A stretch of DNA of 64,000 nucleotides from Phymorhynchus buccinoides (GCA_017654935.2 CM065697.1:47062763-47126762), one strand, 5' to 3'. Positions 31,307-41,666 are shown, counted from the stretch's first letter. The notes: generated by a model from the sequence alone, not told the origin. Numbers and translations are program-made.

Positions 31307-31700
31307 TTGGAAAAGACAATCGTGGGTGCCACACCCTACACAATAAAAAAACCCACACACTGCCTACTTAAGAGCAAAGAACCACATGAGCTCTTTTCCT
31401 GCATTGTCCATTCATCCCATTATACGCGGAAAGATAGCCAAAGAAGGTATCTTGACCCAGATTTGAACGTGACAAAGATGAATGAAATGCTTGAGAAAGA
31501 ATGTCAGCAAAATGGCGTTCAACCCGAGTCTTTAGGACATAGAAGCATCTTTAATAAGTGTTTTAATTTGTCATTTCATGTCCCCAAAAGGACCAACGTG
31601 GTGCAGGTAAAATGTACCAGATGAAAAAGAAACAAAACGGCATTATCGAGGAAAACGAATTGCGACTCAAGCAGCACATCTACGAAAAGAAAGGTCATGC
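31307..31700 (+). pseudogene. C-terminal fragments of the same repetitive protein
   Basis: The frame from about 31370 reads HELFSCIVHSSHYTRKDSQR, then RYLDPDLNVTKMNEML and FNKCFNLSFHVPKRT. The Y-L-x-P-x-L-x-x-x-K-M and F-N-x-x-F-N-L-S-F-H-x-P-K blocks fit the family of 30892-31060. After a frame change, ELRLKQHIYEKKGHA near 31660 fits the usual charged tail. Frameshifts make it non-functional. Confidence 0.4.
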
Positions 31701-31719
31701 TTAGAAAAAGAAAAGACTA

Positions 31720-32820
31720 ACAGAAGTTGGCCCCTTCTTGTTTTTGTATGAGTCGGGCGTGCTTGTGTATGACTGGGCACCTTGCATGACGTGTGTGCGT
31801 GTGCGTGTGTGTGTGAAGGTGTGTGCGAGTGTGTTGTTGTATGTGCGGGGAGGGAGGGGGGTTGTGGGGGGCGGGGTGTTAGTGGTGTGGGTGGGTGCGA
31901 GGGCAGTGAGATACTACGTTTGTGAGTGTGATGCATGCGCGTGTATGTGCGTGCGCATGTATAGGTGTTTATAGGTGTGTGTTTTTCTGTCACGTGGGTG
32001 ATGCGTAGATAATTGGTTATGTCTGTGCATGCATCGATTTATGAATTGAGTGCTATATGTGAATATTTTATGACGCTTTAATGAAGCCTTTAATTACTCC
32101 TTTTACTTATTTGTTATTGTAAACGCCTTGAGCTCCAGGCTTTGTCAGGAGGTAAGTGCGTCCTAAATGTACAGTATTATTATAAAGACAAAAGCAAACC
32201 CGTCATTACTGCGGTCATGCAGGCATTCCGTCAGGCTCTATGTGAACTAGTCAGCAAGCTCTACTATAAGCGAAAGTTCGTTCAAGGTTGGTTTTACGTC
32301 TAATTAGGCGTTGCCTCTTATAGACAGTTAAAAGCGCAAGTTGTCCATGTACAAGTTTATACTCGTTAACTGACGGAACTGGAATCTGCTACAATTGGAG
32401 CAAGGTCGAGGGCCACCGTGGATCGTGTGAAATTTCAGCCTGTCCTACTAAACTACAGTGATTCTGATTTTCTGATTTTGTTGCGGTGTGGGGGTCAGAA
32501 CCGTAATCAATACTTAACTGCGGCTTGAAGCATGCTGTCACCGTCCTTCCTAATATTCAGACGATTACCCAGAAATTCTTAGAAAGCGGCTGTGGGAGTG
32601 TAACAGCATGCATTGGGCCATATCTCATGTTAAAAAGTACAACATAAATATAACTACGATAGAGCCAACTGGACCTTATTCCAGTCTATCCTCAGCAAAT
32701 ATTCTACAGAAAATGTTTTCCATATTGATTTTGAAACCCATTACGATAATACATTAAACTATCCTATATGCATGTCAGTTGTCAATATCATCAGTATGTT
32801 AATGTCCCATATGTATCTGT
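31720..32820. other. Gene-free stretch with GT-rich segment
   Basis: GT/GGGT-rich sequence at 31790-31985, then unique sequence without a convincing open frame or repeat match. Confidence 0.5.
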
Positions 32821-32822
32821 TC

Positions 32823-33040
32823 TCATTTTTCCGTAGAGATGAGGTCAAATTTGATGTCTTGAGTACACAGAGTCCAGGGTGGCTGATCAAAAAATTTGGA
32901 ATCGTCACATATGACACCTGCATCAATATCCGCCTCTTCCAGATGAGGAAGGATGCGAATGCCCAGAGGTGGAATACTGGAAGGATTATCTTCATATTTC
33001 TTCTGGAAAAGTGGATTCATCACAGTCATAGTTCAAGTCG
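32823..33040 (-). pseudogene. Fragment of a LINE polyprotein, I-like type
   Basis: The minus-strand frame reads SSIPPLGIRILPHLEEADID then FFDQPPWTL. The P-P-W block between RT and RNase H, preceded by a P-x-x-x-R segment, is characteristic of I/Jockey-type LINEs carrying RNase H. Only this linker remains. Confidence 0.5.
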
Positions 33041-33403
33041 GAAAACAATCATGGCGATACATTGTTTGTTAAAACCTAGCGTTCATTCTTCCGATGATTT
33101 CTGTTTCTGAACTTTCTGTATCTGCCTATCTGCCTTTTCTTACAGCTTGTTATTTTTTTTTCATGTTCATGTGTTGTACGCACTTTTGGCTTGTAATTTA
33201 AAATAAACTATACTAGGAAGGTTACAAGTCATTTCACGTTTGTTTTCTTTTGATGAAAATGGAAACTGTCAAAGTGGCACTCACATACCAACCACACACA
33301 GAGAGTGCATATATGATGACCAAGCAGCACTTCTGGCACATAAAATAAATTAGCGACTGAAGAAAAAAATCTAATTTTAAAAAATCTGTTTTTCAGTGAT
33401 GAA

Positions 33404-33406
<3 letters not shown>

Positions 33407-33472
<66 letters not shown>

Positions 33473-33495
33473 GCGTGTAGGTGTGTGTGTGTGTA
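33407..33495. repeat. (GT)n microsatellite
   Basis: Uninterrupted GT from about 33404 to 33470 with a short continuation. Confidence 0.95.
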
Positions 33496-33580
33496 TTTAT
33501 TTATTATGTACATTTCTATAGCGCTTATTCATCAAAATCTCCAAGCATGTATGTGTATGTGTATGTGTATTTGTATGTGT

Positions 33581-33704
33581 TAAGATTAAGATTAAAAAAT
33601 CATAGCCCCGTCGACAGCAAGGGCCATTTCAGGGCTGTCACCACGTTGCATCATACCACGTTATATCTCACCACGTATTAAAAAGGGATAAAAACATAAG
33701 GTAA
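33581..33704 (-). mobile_element. Short retroposon, family R1, with 13-bp target duplication
   Basis: TATTTGTATGTGT flanks the insert exactly (33568-33580 and 33705-33717). The core ATAGCCCCGTCGACAGCAAG and CACCACGT blocks are present, with a partial internal duplication of the ACCACGT segment. This is the longest copy in the window, at 124 bp. Confidence 0.9.
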
Positions 33705-33827
33705 TATTTGTATGTGTACGTGTGTGCGTGTTCACCATGTGTGTGTGCCCGCTTCATTTTCACTTCAAACTCGATTGTTCTGTAGGCCCGTTTTAAATCT
33801 CAATTCACGAGTCTGTTTCTTTTTCAG

Positions 33828-34450
33828 CTTCAGGGACCATTATTTCAGCGAGGACAATTTGCTGGGGGACGCATACCTCAGACGGAGAATGATGGGTAAA
33901 GGGTGGGGGCACACCCTGGTCATCCAGGGGTTCCCCTCATGAACAATCTCCCGCGCAGCCTTGATGACCACATGCGAAAACAGATCTTTGCTGAAGTGAG
34001 TATTATGAGGCTGGGGGACGGATACCTCAGACGGAGAATGATGGGTAAAGGGTGGGCGCACGCCCTGATCATCCAGGGGTTCCCCTCATGAACAATCTCC
34101 TGCGCAGCCTTGATGACCACATGCGAAGACAGATCTTTGCTGAAGCGAGTATTATGAGGCTGGGGGACGGATACCTCAGACGGAGAATGATGGGTAAAGG
34201 GTGGGCGCATACCCTGATCATCCAGGGGTTCCCCTCATGAACAATCTCCTGCGCAGCCTTGACCACATGCGAACAGATCTTTGCTGAAGTGAGTATTATG
34301 AGGCTGGGGGACGGATACTTCAGACGGAGAATGATGGGTAGAGGGTGGGCGCACACCCTGGTCATCCAGGGGTTTCCCATCATGAACAATCTCCTGCGCA
34401 GCCTTGATGACCGCATGCGAAGGCAGATCTTTGCTGAAGTGAGTATTATG
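33828..34450 (+). pseudogene. Tandem La-motif (LARP-like) exon copies
   Basis: After an acceptor-like TTTCTTTTTCAG, the frame reads FRDHYFSEDNLLGDAYLRRR then MMGKGW. The Y-F-S-x-x-N-L-x-x-D-x-x-L-R-R-x-M signature is that of the La motif, the RNA-binding winged-helix domain of LARP proteins. A donor-like GAAGTGAGTATT follows the segment DDHMRRQIFAE. The segment from CTGGGGGACG repeats at 33862, 34011, 34160 and 34304 (period 149, 149, 144). Only the first copy keeps the YFS start. In copies 1-3 the stretch after IQGFP is out of frame, while copy 4 has one more base and stays open. It is probably a relic or exon duplication, not a working gene by itself. Confidence 0.6.
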
Positions 34451-34672
34451 AGGATGTCAAGAGTTGAGCCTTGATGACCGCATGCGAAGGCAGATCTTTG
34501 CTGAGGTGAGTATCATGAGGATGTCAAGAGTTGAGCCTTGATGACTGCATGCGAAGGCAGATCTTTGCTGAGGTGAGTATCATGAGGATGTCAAGAGTTG
34601 AGCCTTGATGACCGCATGCGAAGGCAGATCTTTGCTGAAGTGAGTATTATGAGGCTGTTAAAGTTGAGCCGC
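34402..34672. repeat. 67-bp tandem repeat derived from the La-motif exon end
   Basis: CCTTGATGACCGCATGCGAA begins units at 34402, 34469, 34536 and 34603, each ending in GAGGATGTCAAGAGTTGAG. It is a second, shorter amplification of the same exon/intron border, including the donor-like GTGAGTAT. Confidence 0.9.
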
Positions 34673-34689
34673 CTGTTTTGGGCCATTTT

Positions 34690-34786
34690 AAGATTAAGAT
34701 TAAAATTATAGCCCCGTCGACAGCAAAGGCCATGTCAGGGCTGTCACCACGTTACATCTTACCACGTATTAAAAAGGGATAAAAAC
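34690..34786 (-). mobile_element. Short retroposon, family R1
   Basis: Core ATAGCCCCGTCGACAGCAAA, CACCACGTTACATCTTACCA and AAAAAGGGATAAAAACA. Flanks TTTTGGGCCATTTT and TTTTGGCCATTA form an imperfect duplication. Confidence 0.85.
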
Positions 34787-34895
34787 AATTTTGGCCATTA
34801 TTTACTGCACCAGGCATGCTGGTTAATAGCTCTCTCTGTGTCTGTGTTTGCCTCTGTGTGTGTGTGTGTGTGTGTGTGTCTGAGTAGGTGTGTGT
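34787..34895. repeat. (GT)n microsatellite with CTGAGTAG interruption
   Basis: The GT tract near 34855-34879 is followed by CTGAGTAGGTGTGTGT. The same 24-bp string recurs at 36092-36115. Confidence 0.85.
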
Positions 34896-36091
34896 CAGGA
34901 AAGGCATAATTCCGAAATTGACGATATAATATGTCAATTTATTAATGTATAAAATTTGGTAAATATATTATGTTGTAAAACTAAAATGCAAGTTGCAAAT
35001 TTAACAAAGTAACTCCTTGTCGGAGATATACTTTACCCTTGGTAAAACCAAGTTTTGTAGAGCTGTTTCTTTATAACACGTGTAGCACGTGAATTTCGTA
35101 AACTTATTGGGTAACTCGCTCGACTGCTCACACAGCCAGCAGCCAAATAGGACACTGTCTGGTTGTGCACAGCACTGTGTCTGGCGATGTTGAGCTAGAA
35201 GGCTGCGCCCTTTTAAACAGTCGTTTTTTTAACCGGGTTTTTCGGAAGTCCGGGTAAAGTAAATTTTGGGTTGTTGTTTTCTAAATTGCTAGGATTTAAA
35301 GAAGTTTACTTATTTCAAAGTTGTATTTCATTCATAAAGTTTAAATTGGGTTTCTAAATTTTGCAGGGTTTTCAAAATTGTAGGTTTTTTTTATTTACAT
35401 TTGCAAAGACATTATGGTGTCTTAAAAATTGTATACTCTTTTTGAGAGAAAGTTACAGTTTCGGTGCTGGTGTGTTTGTCTAAAGTTCTAAGTTTTGTAA
35501 AGGCCAGTACATGGTTAAACACACTCACACCGAAACTAATCACGGAAAATTCTGTCCGCGAAGCTAATTCAAGTAGGGCTAGAATATTGACAGCCTTTTC
35601 AGTTCCCTTGCAGGGTGTGTGGCCCAGTCCCCCCTGTAACCCCTTCCTGTTGGGTGGACCTTCGACCTGTGGAGCCGGAGAGAGGAAGGGAGACCAGCCT
35701 CGCGCTTCTGAGGGAGCCGCTGGTTGAGTGTTGGTGCCAAGGGCACCAACGGACCTGTAAACGTTTGGGTGGAGAACGTTTGGGGAGGAGGTGCAACCAA
35801 GTTTGTGACCTCGTTGGGTAGACGGTGCTTCGCGGAGACAGATAAGTTTTTTTAGTTGGTGTCACGAGGAACGGTGTGTTTGTAAAAATTATCCTGTCAG
35901 TGCCTGTCCCAAGACGAACATTTTTTTACTCATACAAAGGGACCAAAGTTGTTCTCGTTTAGTTTAAGAATAAAGGGGTGATAATCGGAAAGTTGTGTTA
36001 GTGTGTTAAAGTCCAAGTTAAACTCTGGTTAAGAACGCGCGTGGATGAGAGAGAGACAAAGTGTGTGAGAGTTTGTTTCAGTTTCTTTACA
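34896..36091. mobile_element. 1.2-kb insertion flanked by 24-bp direct repeats, LTR-like
   Basis: GTGTGTGTCTGAGTAGGTGT followed by GTGT stands directly before and after. The insert starts CAGGAAAGGC, or TGTGTCAGG if the border is moved, and ends TTTCTTTACA. It has an AATAAAGG signal near 35970 and no long coding frame. TG...CA ends and a late AATAAA suggest a solo LTR, but a 24-bp duplication is too long for that class. Homology-driven insertion or slippage in the GT tract could explain it. Confidence 0.35.
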
Positions 36092-36122
36092 GTGTGTGTC
36101 TGAGTAGGTGTGTGTGTGTGTG

Positions 36123-37190
36123 CGGCCAACTTTGAACTTGTTCATGGGGTGGCTGGAGTCCCAGCTGCTGGAAGGCAGCCCTGTGCCTATCTCCGAGGAG
36201 TTTTGGCGACGTTTCATTGATGACATTTTCCTCCTCTGGGCGGGCACGGAGCAAGAACTACAACAATTCTTCGACCATCTCAACAGTTTCCACCCGACCA
36301 TCAAATTCACTGCATCTTCTTCGACGGAACAAATCCCCTTCCTCGATGTCATGGTATACTTAAAGAACGGTTTTCTATGCACTGATATCTACACAAAACC
36401 TAGACTCTCACCAGTACCTCCACCGCCAATCATGCCACCCAAACCACATTCACAGGAACATCCCCTATAGTCAATTTATCAGTGCTCGCCGAATCTGCTC
36501 CAGTCCGGAATGCTTCGACAAAATAACAGAAATGAAACTACAGTTCAAACGAAGAGGATACCCAGAACAATTGCTGAATGGGGCAGCTGAACGAGCGAGG
36601 AACACACCCCGCAGCCTCACCCTACAATACGGAGAGAAGAAGAGCAAGTCACGGCCGTCTCTGGTGGTCACTCACCACCCCGGGAACCCGCCACTGCGAC
36701 GCTGGTAGACTGACCTCCAGCCCCTGCTCCACCCCAGCCGGCGGCTGCAGCAGGCAATGCTGGCGGAATAATGCTGCAGGTCCATAAGAAACATGATAAT
36801 GCCGTCGACATTACCCAACCCACCAGTCCCTGACGCTGGATGCTGGAGATGCTCAGGGAAGTGCAACATATGCAAGGAACACCTGCAGCAGACAGACACC
36901 TTCAGGAGTCAAGCCACTGGGGAAGCATTCAGGATTCGACACAATCTTGGATGCGACTCTAAGAACATAGTGTACCTTCTCTACACACAATACATAGGGC
37001 ACGCCAAAAACACTCCGCACACGCTTCTACCAACACAGATCAAACAACAAAAACACTGGCACACACGTCACACGCCACTTCAATCAGCCAAATCACAAAA
37101 TCCAAAACATGAAATGTGTCGCGGTGGAGAGGGTCCACTCCTTGACGGTGGAGGCCCTCCTCAGACGGGAAACGTCGGGCCTGGAGTGAC
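36123..37190 (+). pseudogene. Penelope-like retroelement, 3' part with GIY-YIG remnant
   Basis: RT block RRFIDDIFLLWAGTEQELQQ (catalytic D-D near 36218) is followed by PTIKFTASSSTEQIPFLDVM, the thumb region. After frameshifts come FKRRGYPEQLLNGAAERARN, then PVPDAGCWRCSGKCNICKEH with a Cys cluster, NIVYLLY and QYIGHA (the GIY-YIG endonuclease start), and a C-terminal HFNQPNHKIQNMKCVAVERV block ending at 37189. This RT-plus-GIY-YIG order is specific to Penelope-like elements. About 60 bp around the GIY motif looks deleted and several frames are broken. A Tc1 element is inserted just downstream. Confidence 0.85.
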
Positions 37191-37262
37191 CAGCCCGGCA
37201 GCCTTCCCGTCTTCTAGCGTCATCCCGGTTCGCCCTCAGCATCCCCTTCCAATTATGAACTA

Positions 37263-37290
37263 CACTACTCACAAAAAGTTAAGGATCACT
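37263..37290 (+). repeat. Left terminal inverted repeat of the Tc1 element
   Basis: Reads CACTACTCACAAAAAGTTAA then GGATCACT. The inner 21 bp are an exact inverted match to the right end. Confidence 0.92.
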
Positions 37291-37624
37291 ATGAGAAAAC
37301 AGGTGCGCAATAAACTCCGTTCGCTCCTGTTATTTTCTTCTCAGTCCAGCCAAATTGTTATGAATTCTTGTTCAGCTGTAAGTGGGCGATGTTGTGTTAG
37401 TGGAAACATTGCACGTGATTCTCTATTACTGAGCTTGGCAGCAAAAGAAAAAGCGGAAACTTGCGAAAAAGGACCTTGTTTTGGATCGTTCTGCATGAAC
37501 ACATTGCACAAGCCAGATGGAAAAACCATTATGCACGTGCAAGCACTGCTATTTATGTGTGAGATGCTGTCTCTTGCTTGGCTTTATAAGAAGACATACC
37601 ACCAGTATTAGGCCTGATTTGACA

Positions 37625-38650
37625 ATGCCTCCACGACGAAAATTGAGCGAGTTGGATAGGGGACGAGCTGTTGCATGGTTCCAAGATGGTGTTCCCAAGC
37701 GAGAAGTGGCCAGGCGACTTCAGGTGTCCATCTCGGTCATTGTCAGACTGATTCAACGCTTCACAGCCACTGGGAGGGTCCATGAAAGACGCAGATCTGG
37801 TCGACCGAAGAAGACAACTCCACGTGAAGATCGTCTCATTGAACGACAAGCCCTGCAGACAAGAACAGCCTCTTCCAGCATCATTCGAAGGCAGCTGAGG
37901 GTGGCTACTAACAACATCAGCCAGCAGACCATACGGAACCGCCTTCATGGGTTTAACCTCCGTTCTCGTCGCCCAGCTGTACGGCCACGCTTAACTCCAG
38001 CCCATAGGGCAGCACGCCGCGCCTTCTGCAGACGTCACGTGAGGTGGACACGTCAGCAATGGTCCCAGGTCCTGTTCAGTGATGAATCACGCTTCACCCT
38101 GAACCACAACGACGGCCGACTGAGGGTCTGGAGGCGCCCAGGGGAACGCTTTATTGACGCCACTGTCCAAGAAAAGGTGGCCTTTGGTGGAGGTTCTGTA
38201 ATGGTCTGGGGGGCCTTCAGCCTTCACCACAGAACACCCTTGTATCATGTACAGGGTAACCTGACTGGCCTCCGATACCGGGATGAGATCCTTCGACCGC
38301 TGGCTGTGCCTACACTGCAGCAGATGGGACCGCCGGCTGTCTACCAGGATGACAACGCTCGCCCCCACAGGGCAAGGGTGGTCAACGACTTCCTGCAGCA
38401 GTCTGGAGTCAACAGAATGGAGTGGCCAGCATGCAGTCCCGACCTCAACCCGATTGAGAACCTCTGGGATGAGCTGGATCGCAAAGTGAGGAGCAACCAC
38501 CCCCCTCCCAGGGATGCCCAGCACCTCTACCAGATGCTGCAGGCTGAGTGGCAGGCGCTTCCACAGAGGATCTTCACCACCCTGGTCAACTCCATGAGGA
38601 CTCGCTGCGTCGAGTGCCAGAACAGCCATGGCGGATACACGCATTACTGA
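37625..38650 (+). CDS. Tc1-type DD34E transposase
   Basis: 341 residues, the usual length for Tc1 transposases. The start at 37625 (MPPRRKLSELDRGR) is preferred over in-frame upstream ATGs because the family begins with this kind of block. An N-terminal paired-like helix-turn-helix (VAWFQDGVPKREVARRLQVS) and a GRPKKTT hook are followed by a second DNA-binding part and the catalytic core: Asp153 in FSDESRF, Asp243 in YQDDNARPH and Glu278 in PIENLWD, with exactly 34 residues between the last two. A GGSVMVWGAF glycine-rich block lies between. The enzyme cuts and pastes its own element at TA sites in the nucleus. No stop, frameshift or missing key residue is visible. Confidence 0.95.
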   Translation: MPPRRKLSELDRGRAVAWFQDGVPKREVARRLQVSISVIVRLIQRFTATGRVHERRRSGRPKKTTPREDRLIERQALQTRTASSSIIRRQLRVATNNISQQTIRNRLHGFNLRSRRPAVRPRLTPAHRAARRAFCRRHVRWTRQQWSQVLFSDESRFTLNHNDGRLRVWRRPGERFIDATVQEKVAFGGGSVMVWGAFSLHHRTPLYHVQGNLTGLRYRDEILRPLAVPTLQQMGPPAVYQDDNARPHRARVVNDFLQQSGVNRMEWPACSPDLNPIENLWDELDRKVRSNHPPPRDAQHLYQMLQAEWQALPQRIFTTLVNSMRTRCVECQNSHGGYTHY

Positions 38651-38864
38651 ACTTTTGGGAGCATCAGAATGCCCTGTCTTGTGATTTCAATGACTTTGGG
38701 AAATCAAATTTCGATACGTACCCACTTTGATCAAATGTACAGACCAAACGATTGCTCGAAATTGAAGGCAATTGTGTATCGTTATCACTAAAGCATTGAA
38801 TTAAATGTTGGCCAAAATTCAACGCATTGGCTTTCTTATTTGGAAAGTTATGAATTAGTTTGCA

Positions 38865-38892
38865 AGTGATCCTTAACTTTTTGTGGATAGCT
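38865..38892 (+). repeat. Right terminal inverted repeat of the Tc1 element
   Basis: AGTGATCCTTAACTTTTTGT then GGATAGCT, followed by TA. Outer bases differ from the left end at a few positions. Confidence 0.9.
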
Positions 38893-38916
38893 TATAACAG
38901 CAATGCTTCGTCTACC

Positions 38917-38944
38917 TTCCCCCCCCCCCCCCCCCCCCCCCCCC
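38917..38944. repeat. Poly-C run
   Basis: Homopolymer of about 25 C between the Tc1 element and the 56-bp array. Confidence 0.9.
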
Positions 38945-38984
38945 GCGTGTGGTAGGACTTTACATTAGGGTTGTGTATTTCCCT

Positions 38985-40440
38985 TACCTTCCCCATTCCC
39001 TCATGTGGGATGAATGTCGTTTGGGATGGTGGACCTCCCCCACCTTCCCCTTTCCCTCATGTGGGATGAATGTCGTTTGGGATGGTGGACCTCCCCCACC
39101 TTCCCCTTTCCCTCATGAGGGATGGATGGTGTTCCGGATGGTGGACCTTCCCCACCTTCCCCATGTGGGATGAATGTCGTTTGGGATGGTGGACCTTCCC
39201 CACCTTCCCCTTTCCCTCATGTGGGATGAATGTTGTTTGGGATGGTGGACCTTCCCCACCTCCCCCTTTCCCTCATGTGGGATGAATGTTGTTTGGGATG
39301 GTGCATCCCCCCCCCCCCACCTTCCCCTTTCCCTCATGTGGGATGAATGTTGTTTGGGATGGTGCACCTCCCCCACCTCCCCCTTTCCCTCATGTGGGAT
39401 GAATGTCGTTTGGGATGGTGGACCTCCCCCACCTTCCCCTTTCCCTCATGTGGGATGAATGTCGTTTGGGATGGTGGACCTCTCCCACCTTCCCCTTTCC
39501 CTCATGTGGGATGAATGTCGTTTGGGATGGTGCACCTCACCCACCCCCCCTTCCCCTTATGTGGGATGACTTGTTTGGGATGGTGGACCTTCCCCTCTCC
39601 CTCATGTGGGATTAATGTTGTTTGGGATGGTGGACCTTCCCCACCCACCTTCCCCTTTTCATGTGGGATGAATGTTGTTTGGGATGGTGGACCTTCCCCT
39701 CTCCCTCATGTGGGATGAATGTTGTTTGGGATGGTGGACCTTCCCCACCTCCCCCTCTCCCTCATGTGGGATGAGTGTTGTTTGGGATGGTGGAACCCCC
39801 CCCCCCCTTTCCCTCATGTGGGATGAATGTGGTTTGGGATGGTGGACCTTCCCCACCTCCCCCTTTCCCTCATGTGGGATGAATGTTGTTTGGGATGGTG
39901 GACCTTCCCCACCTCCCCCTTTCCCTCATGTGGGATGAATGGTGTTTGGGATGGTGGACCTTCCCCACCTTCCCCTTTCCCTCATGTGGGATGAATGGTG
40001 TTTGGGATGGTGGACCTTCCCCATTGCCTCATGTGGGATGAATGGTGTTTGGGATGGTGGACCTTCCCCACCTCCCCCTTTCCCTCATGTGGGATGAATG
40101 TTGTTTGGGATGGTGGACCTTCCCCACCTTCCCCTTTCCCTCATGTGGGATGAATGTTGTTTGGGATGGTGTACCTTCCCCACCTCCCCCTCTCCCTCAT
40201 GTGGGATGAATGTTGTTTGGGATGGTGGACCTTCCCCACCTTCCCCTTTCCCTCATGTGGGATGAATGGTGTTTGGGATGGTGGACCTTCCCCACCTTCC
40301 CCTTTCCCTCATGTGGGATGAATGGTGTTTGGGATGGTGGACCTTCCCCACCTTCCCCTTTCCCTCATGTGGGATGAATGTTGTTTGGGATGGTGGACCT
40401 CCCCCACTCCCTCATGTGGGATGAGTACATTTTGGGACTG
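38985..40440. repeat. 56-bp minisatellite
   Basis: About 26 units of TTTCCCTCATGTGGGATGAA, TGTTGTTTGGGATGGTGGAC, CTTCCCCACCTTCCCC, with strand-biased G and T versus C and some shortened units. Open frames over it are repeat artefacts. The edges degrade into CCCCGATGTGGGATGGC near 40470. Confidence 0.95.
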
Positions 40441-41050
40441 CATACCTCCTTCCCCTGCTTCCCCTTCCCCCGATGTGGGATGGCGGTATAGTAGGATTGG
40501 TTGTCTCCCCTGCTTGTTCGATTCAACCTATAAGTATGGCGACATCAACGTTGGAATTTGAGCCCACCTACCTCCCCCATTCCTCTCCATACATCGTCTC
40601 ATTAACATTGGGTGCTGTGCCTCCCCTACTGTTTCATTTACCCCGATGATATGTGACTTATGTCGGAATTGTTTGCTGCCCCTACCAATCTCCCCCATCT
40701 CCCACGTTTGTCGTAGCATCAATATCAGGATTTGGTACCACCGCTACATCGCTCATTCCCCCACTTTTTGTGGCATTTACATCCTGAATGTTTAATCTTC
40801 TCTAGCATTTCCTTGCTATTGGAACATTGTGACATGAAGTTTATGATTCCCCCTCCCCGCCCCCCTTGTGCGATTACCTTGGTCATCGGATGCATCTGTG
40901 ATAATGTTTGCGTTTTTGCACATCACTTGGAATCATTTTTTGGATGCTACAGTATATGCGTTGTATAGAGTAATCAATTGACATACCGAAAGGAAGACAC
41001 TTAGCTGCATGCAGAACTACAGTTCCATATAATTTTGTGTGCATGCACAT
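40441..41050. other. Gene-free stretch
   Basis: Pyrimidine-rich sequence (CCTCCCC and TCCCCC clusters) to about 40870, possibly very degraded array units, then unique sequence. Confidence 0.4.
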
Positions 41051-41065
41051 ACAAAAAACCCTCCA

Positions 41066-41165
41066 TAACACACACACACACACACACACGCACTCACACA
41101 CATGTGCACACACAAACGCGCGCTCACGTACAACACACACACACACACACGATCACTCCTCTACT
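41066..41165. repeat. (AC)n microsatellite cluster
   Basis: Several AC tracts with CGCACTC and CATGTG interruptions. Confidence 0.9.
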
Positions 41166-41319
41166 CACACACTTAAATGTACACAGAGACAAACAGATAA
41201 TATGTGTTCCACCTTCCTTCTCTCCTTCCACTTCGATCATTAAAGTAATAATCACAGTTGCTATCTTTTTTGCACTTGAGTTCTTGTCAAACTAACTGTC
41301 CCCATTTTACCGTGGTTTA

Positions 41320-41640
41320 TTGTTTGTGGCACAAGCCACAAACCTATAACTCACTTTGTCGGTCGGTCGGTCGGTCTGTCCAAAATTGTCGCACTTCAAA
41401 GTGAGGCTGCACTTCAAATTGAGGCTGCTCTTTAAAATAATGTTTCGTTTTCAATTGTCGCACGCCACAAACGATTGCGATTTCTGTTTACTTGAGTTTT
41501 TTGTCAAACCTTTGAGCACTTATATTTTAGTTTGCTATTTATTTCAATCCCTGTACACCTGGTCAGAGTGAAATAAACAGTCCCCAGCGAGGAAGACGAG
41601 ATAGCTCGTCGAAATATTGGGAAAAAGAACCCAACTTGTT
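41320..41640. other. Gene-free stretch with hammerhead-like hairpin
   Basis: GTTTGTGGC facing GCCACAAAC forms an inverted repeat near 41321-41342, followed by (GGTC)n. Near 41588-41617, GAAGACGAGATAGCTCGTCG then AAATATTGGG forms a perfect CGAG/CTCG-type stem followed by GAAA, like the hairpins at the ends of Penelope-like elements. Confidence 0.4.
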
Positions 41641-41665
41641 CGTCTGTTTGTTTTCCGTTCTGTAT

Positions 41666-41666
41666 A

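Larger units (their letters stand above)
37263..38892 (+). mobile_element. Tc1/mariner transposon, apparently intact
   Basis: Terminal inverted repeats are at 37263-37290 and 38865-38892. The inner 21 bp (CACAAAAAGTTAAGGATCAC plus T) are identical, and the outer seven are similar. TA stands on both sides (37261-37262 and 38893-38894). It encodes one complete transposase. Identity of the TIRs and an unbroken frame indicate recent arrival. Confidence 0.93.

Noticed and set aside
36793..37611. One 272-codon frame across the Penelope-like end and the Tc1 left part
   Set aside because: Only its first third matches the Penelope-like protein. The rest crosses the transposon border by chance.
37517..37624. 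Longer transposase starting 36 codons upstream
   Set aside because: The extra residues are unlike Tc1 N-termini, and MPPRRKL at 37625 gives the usual family length.
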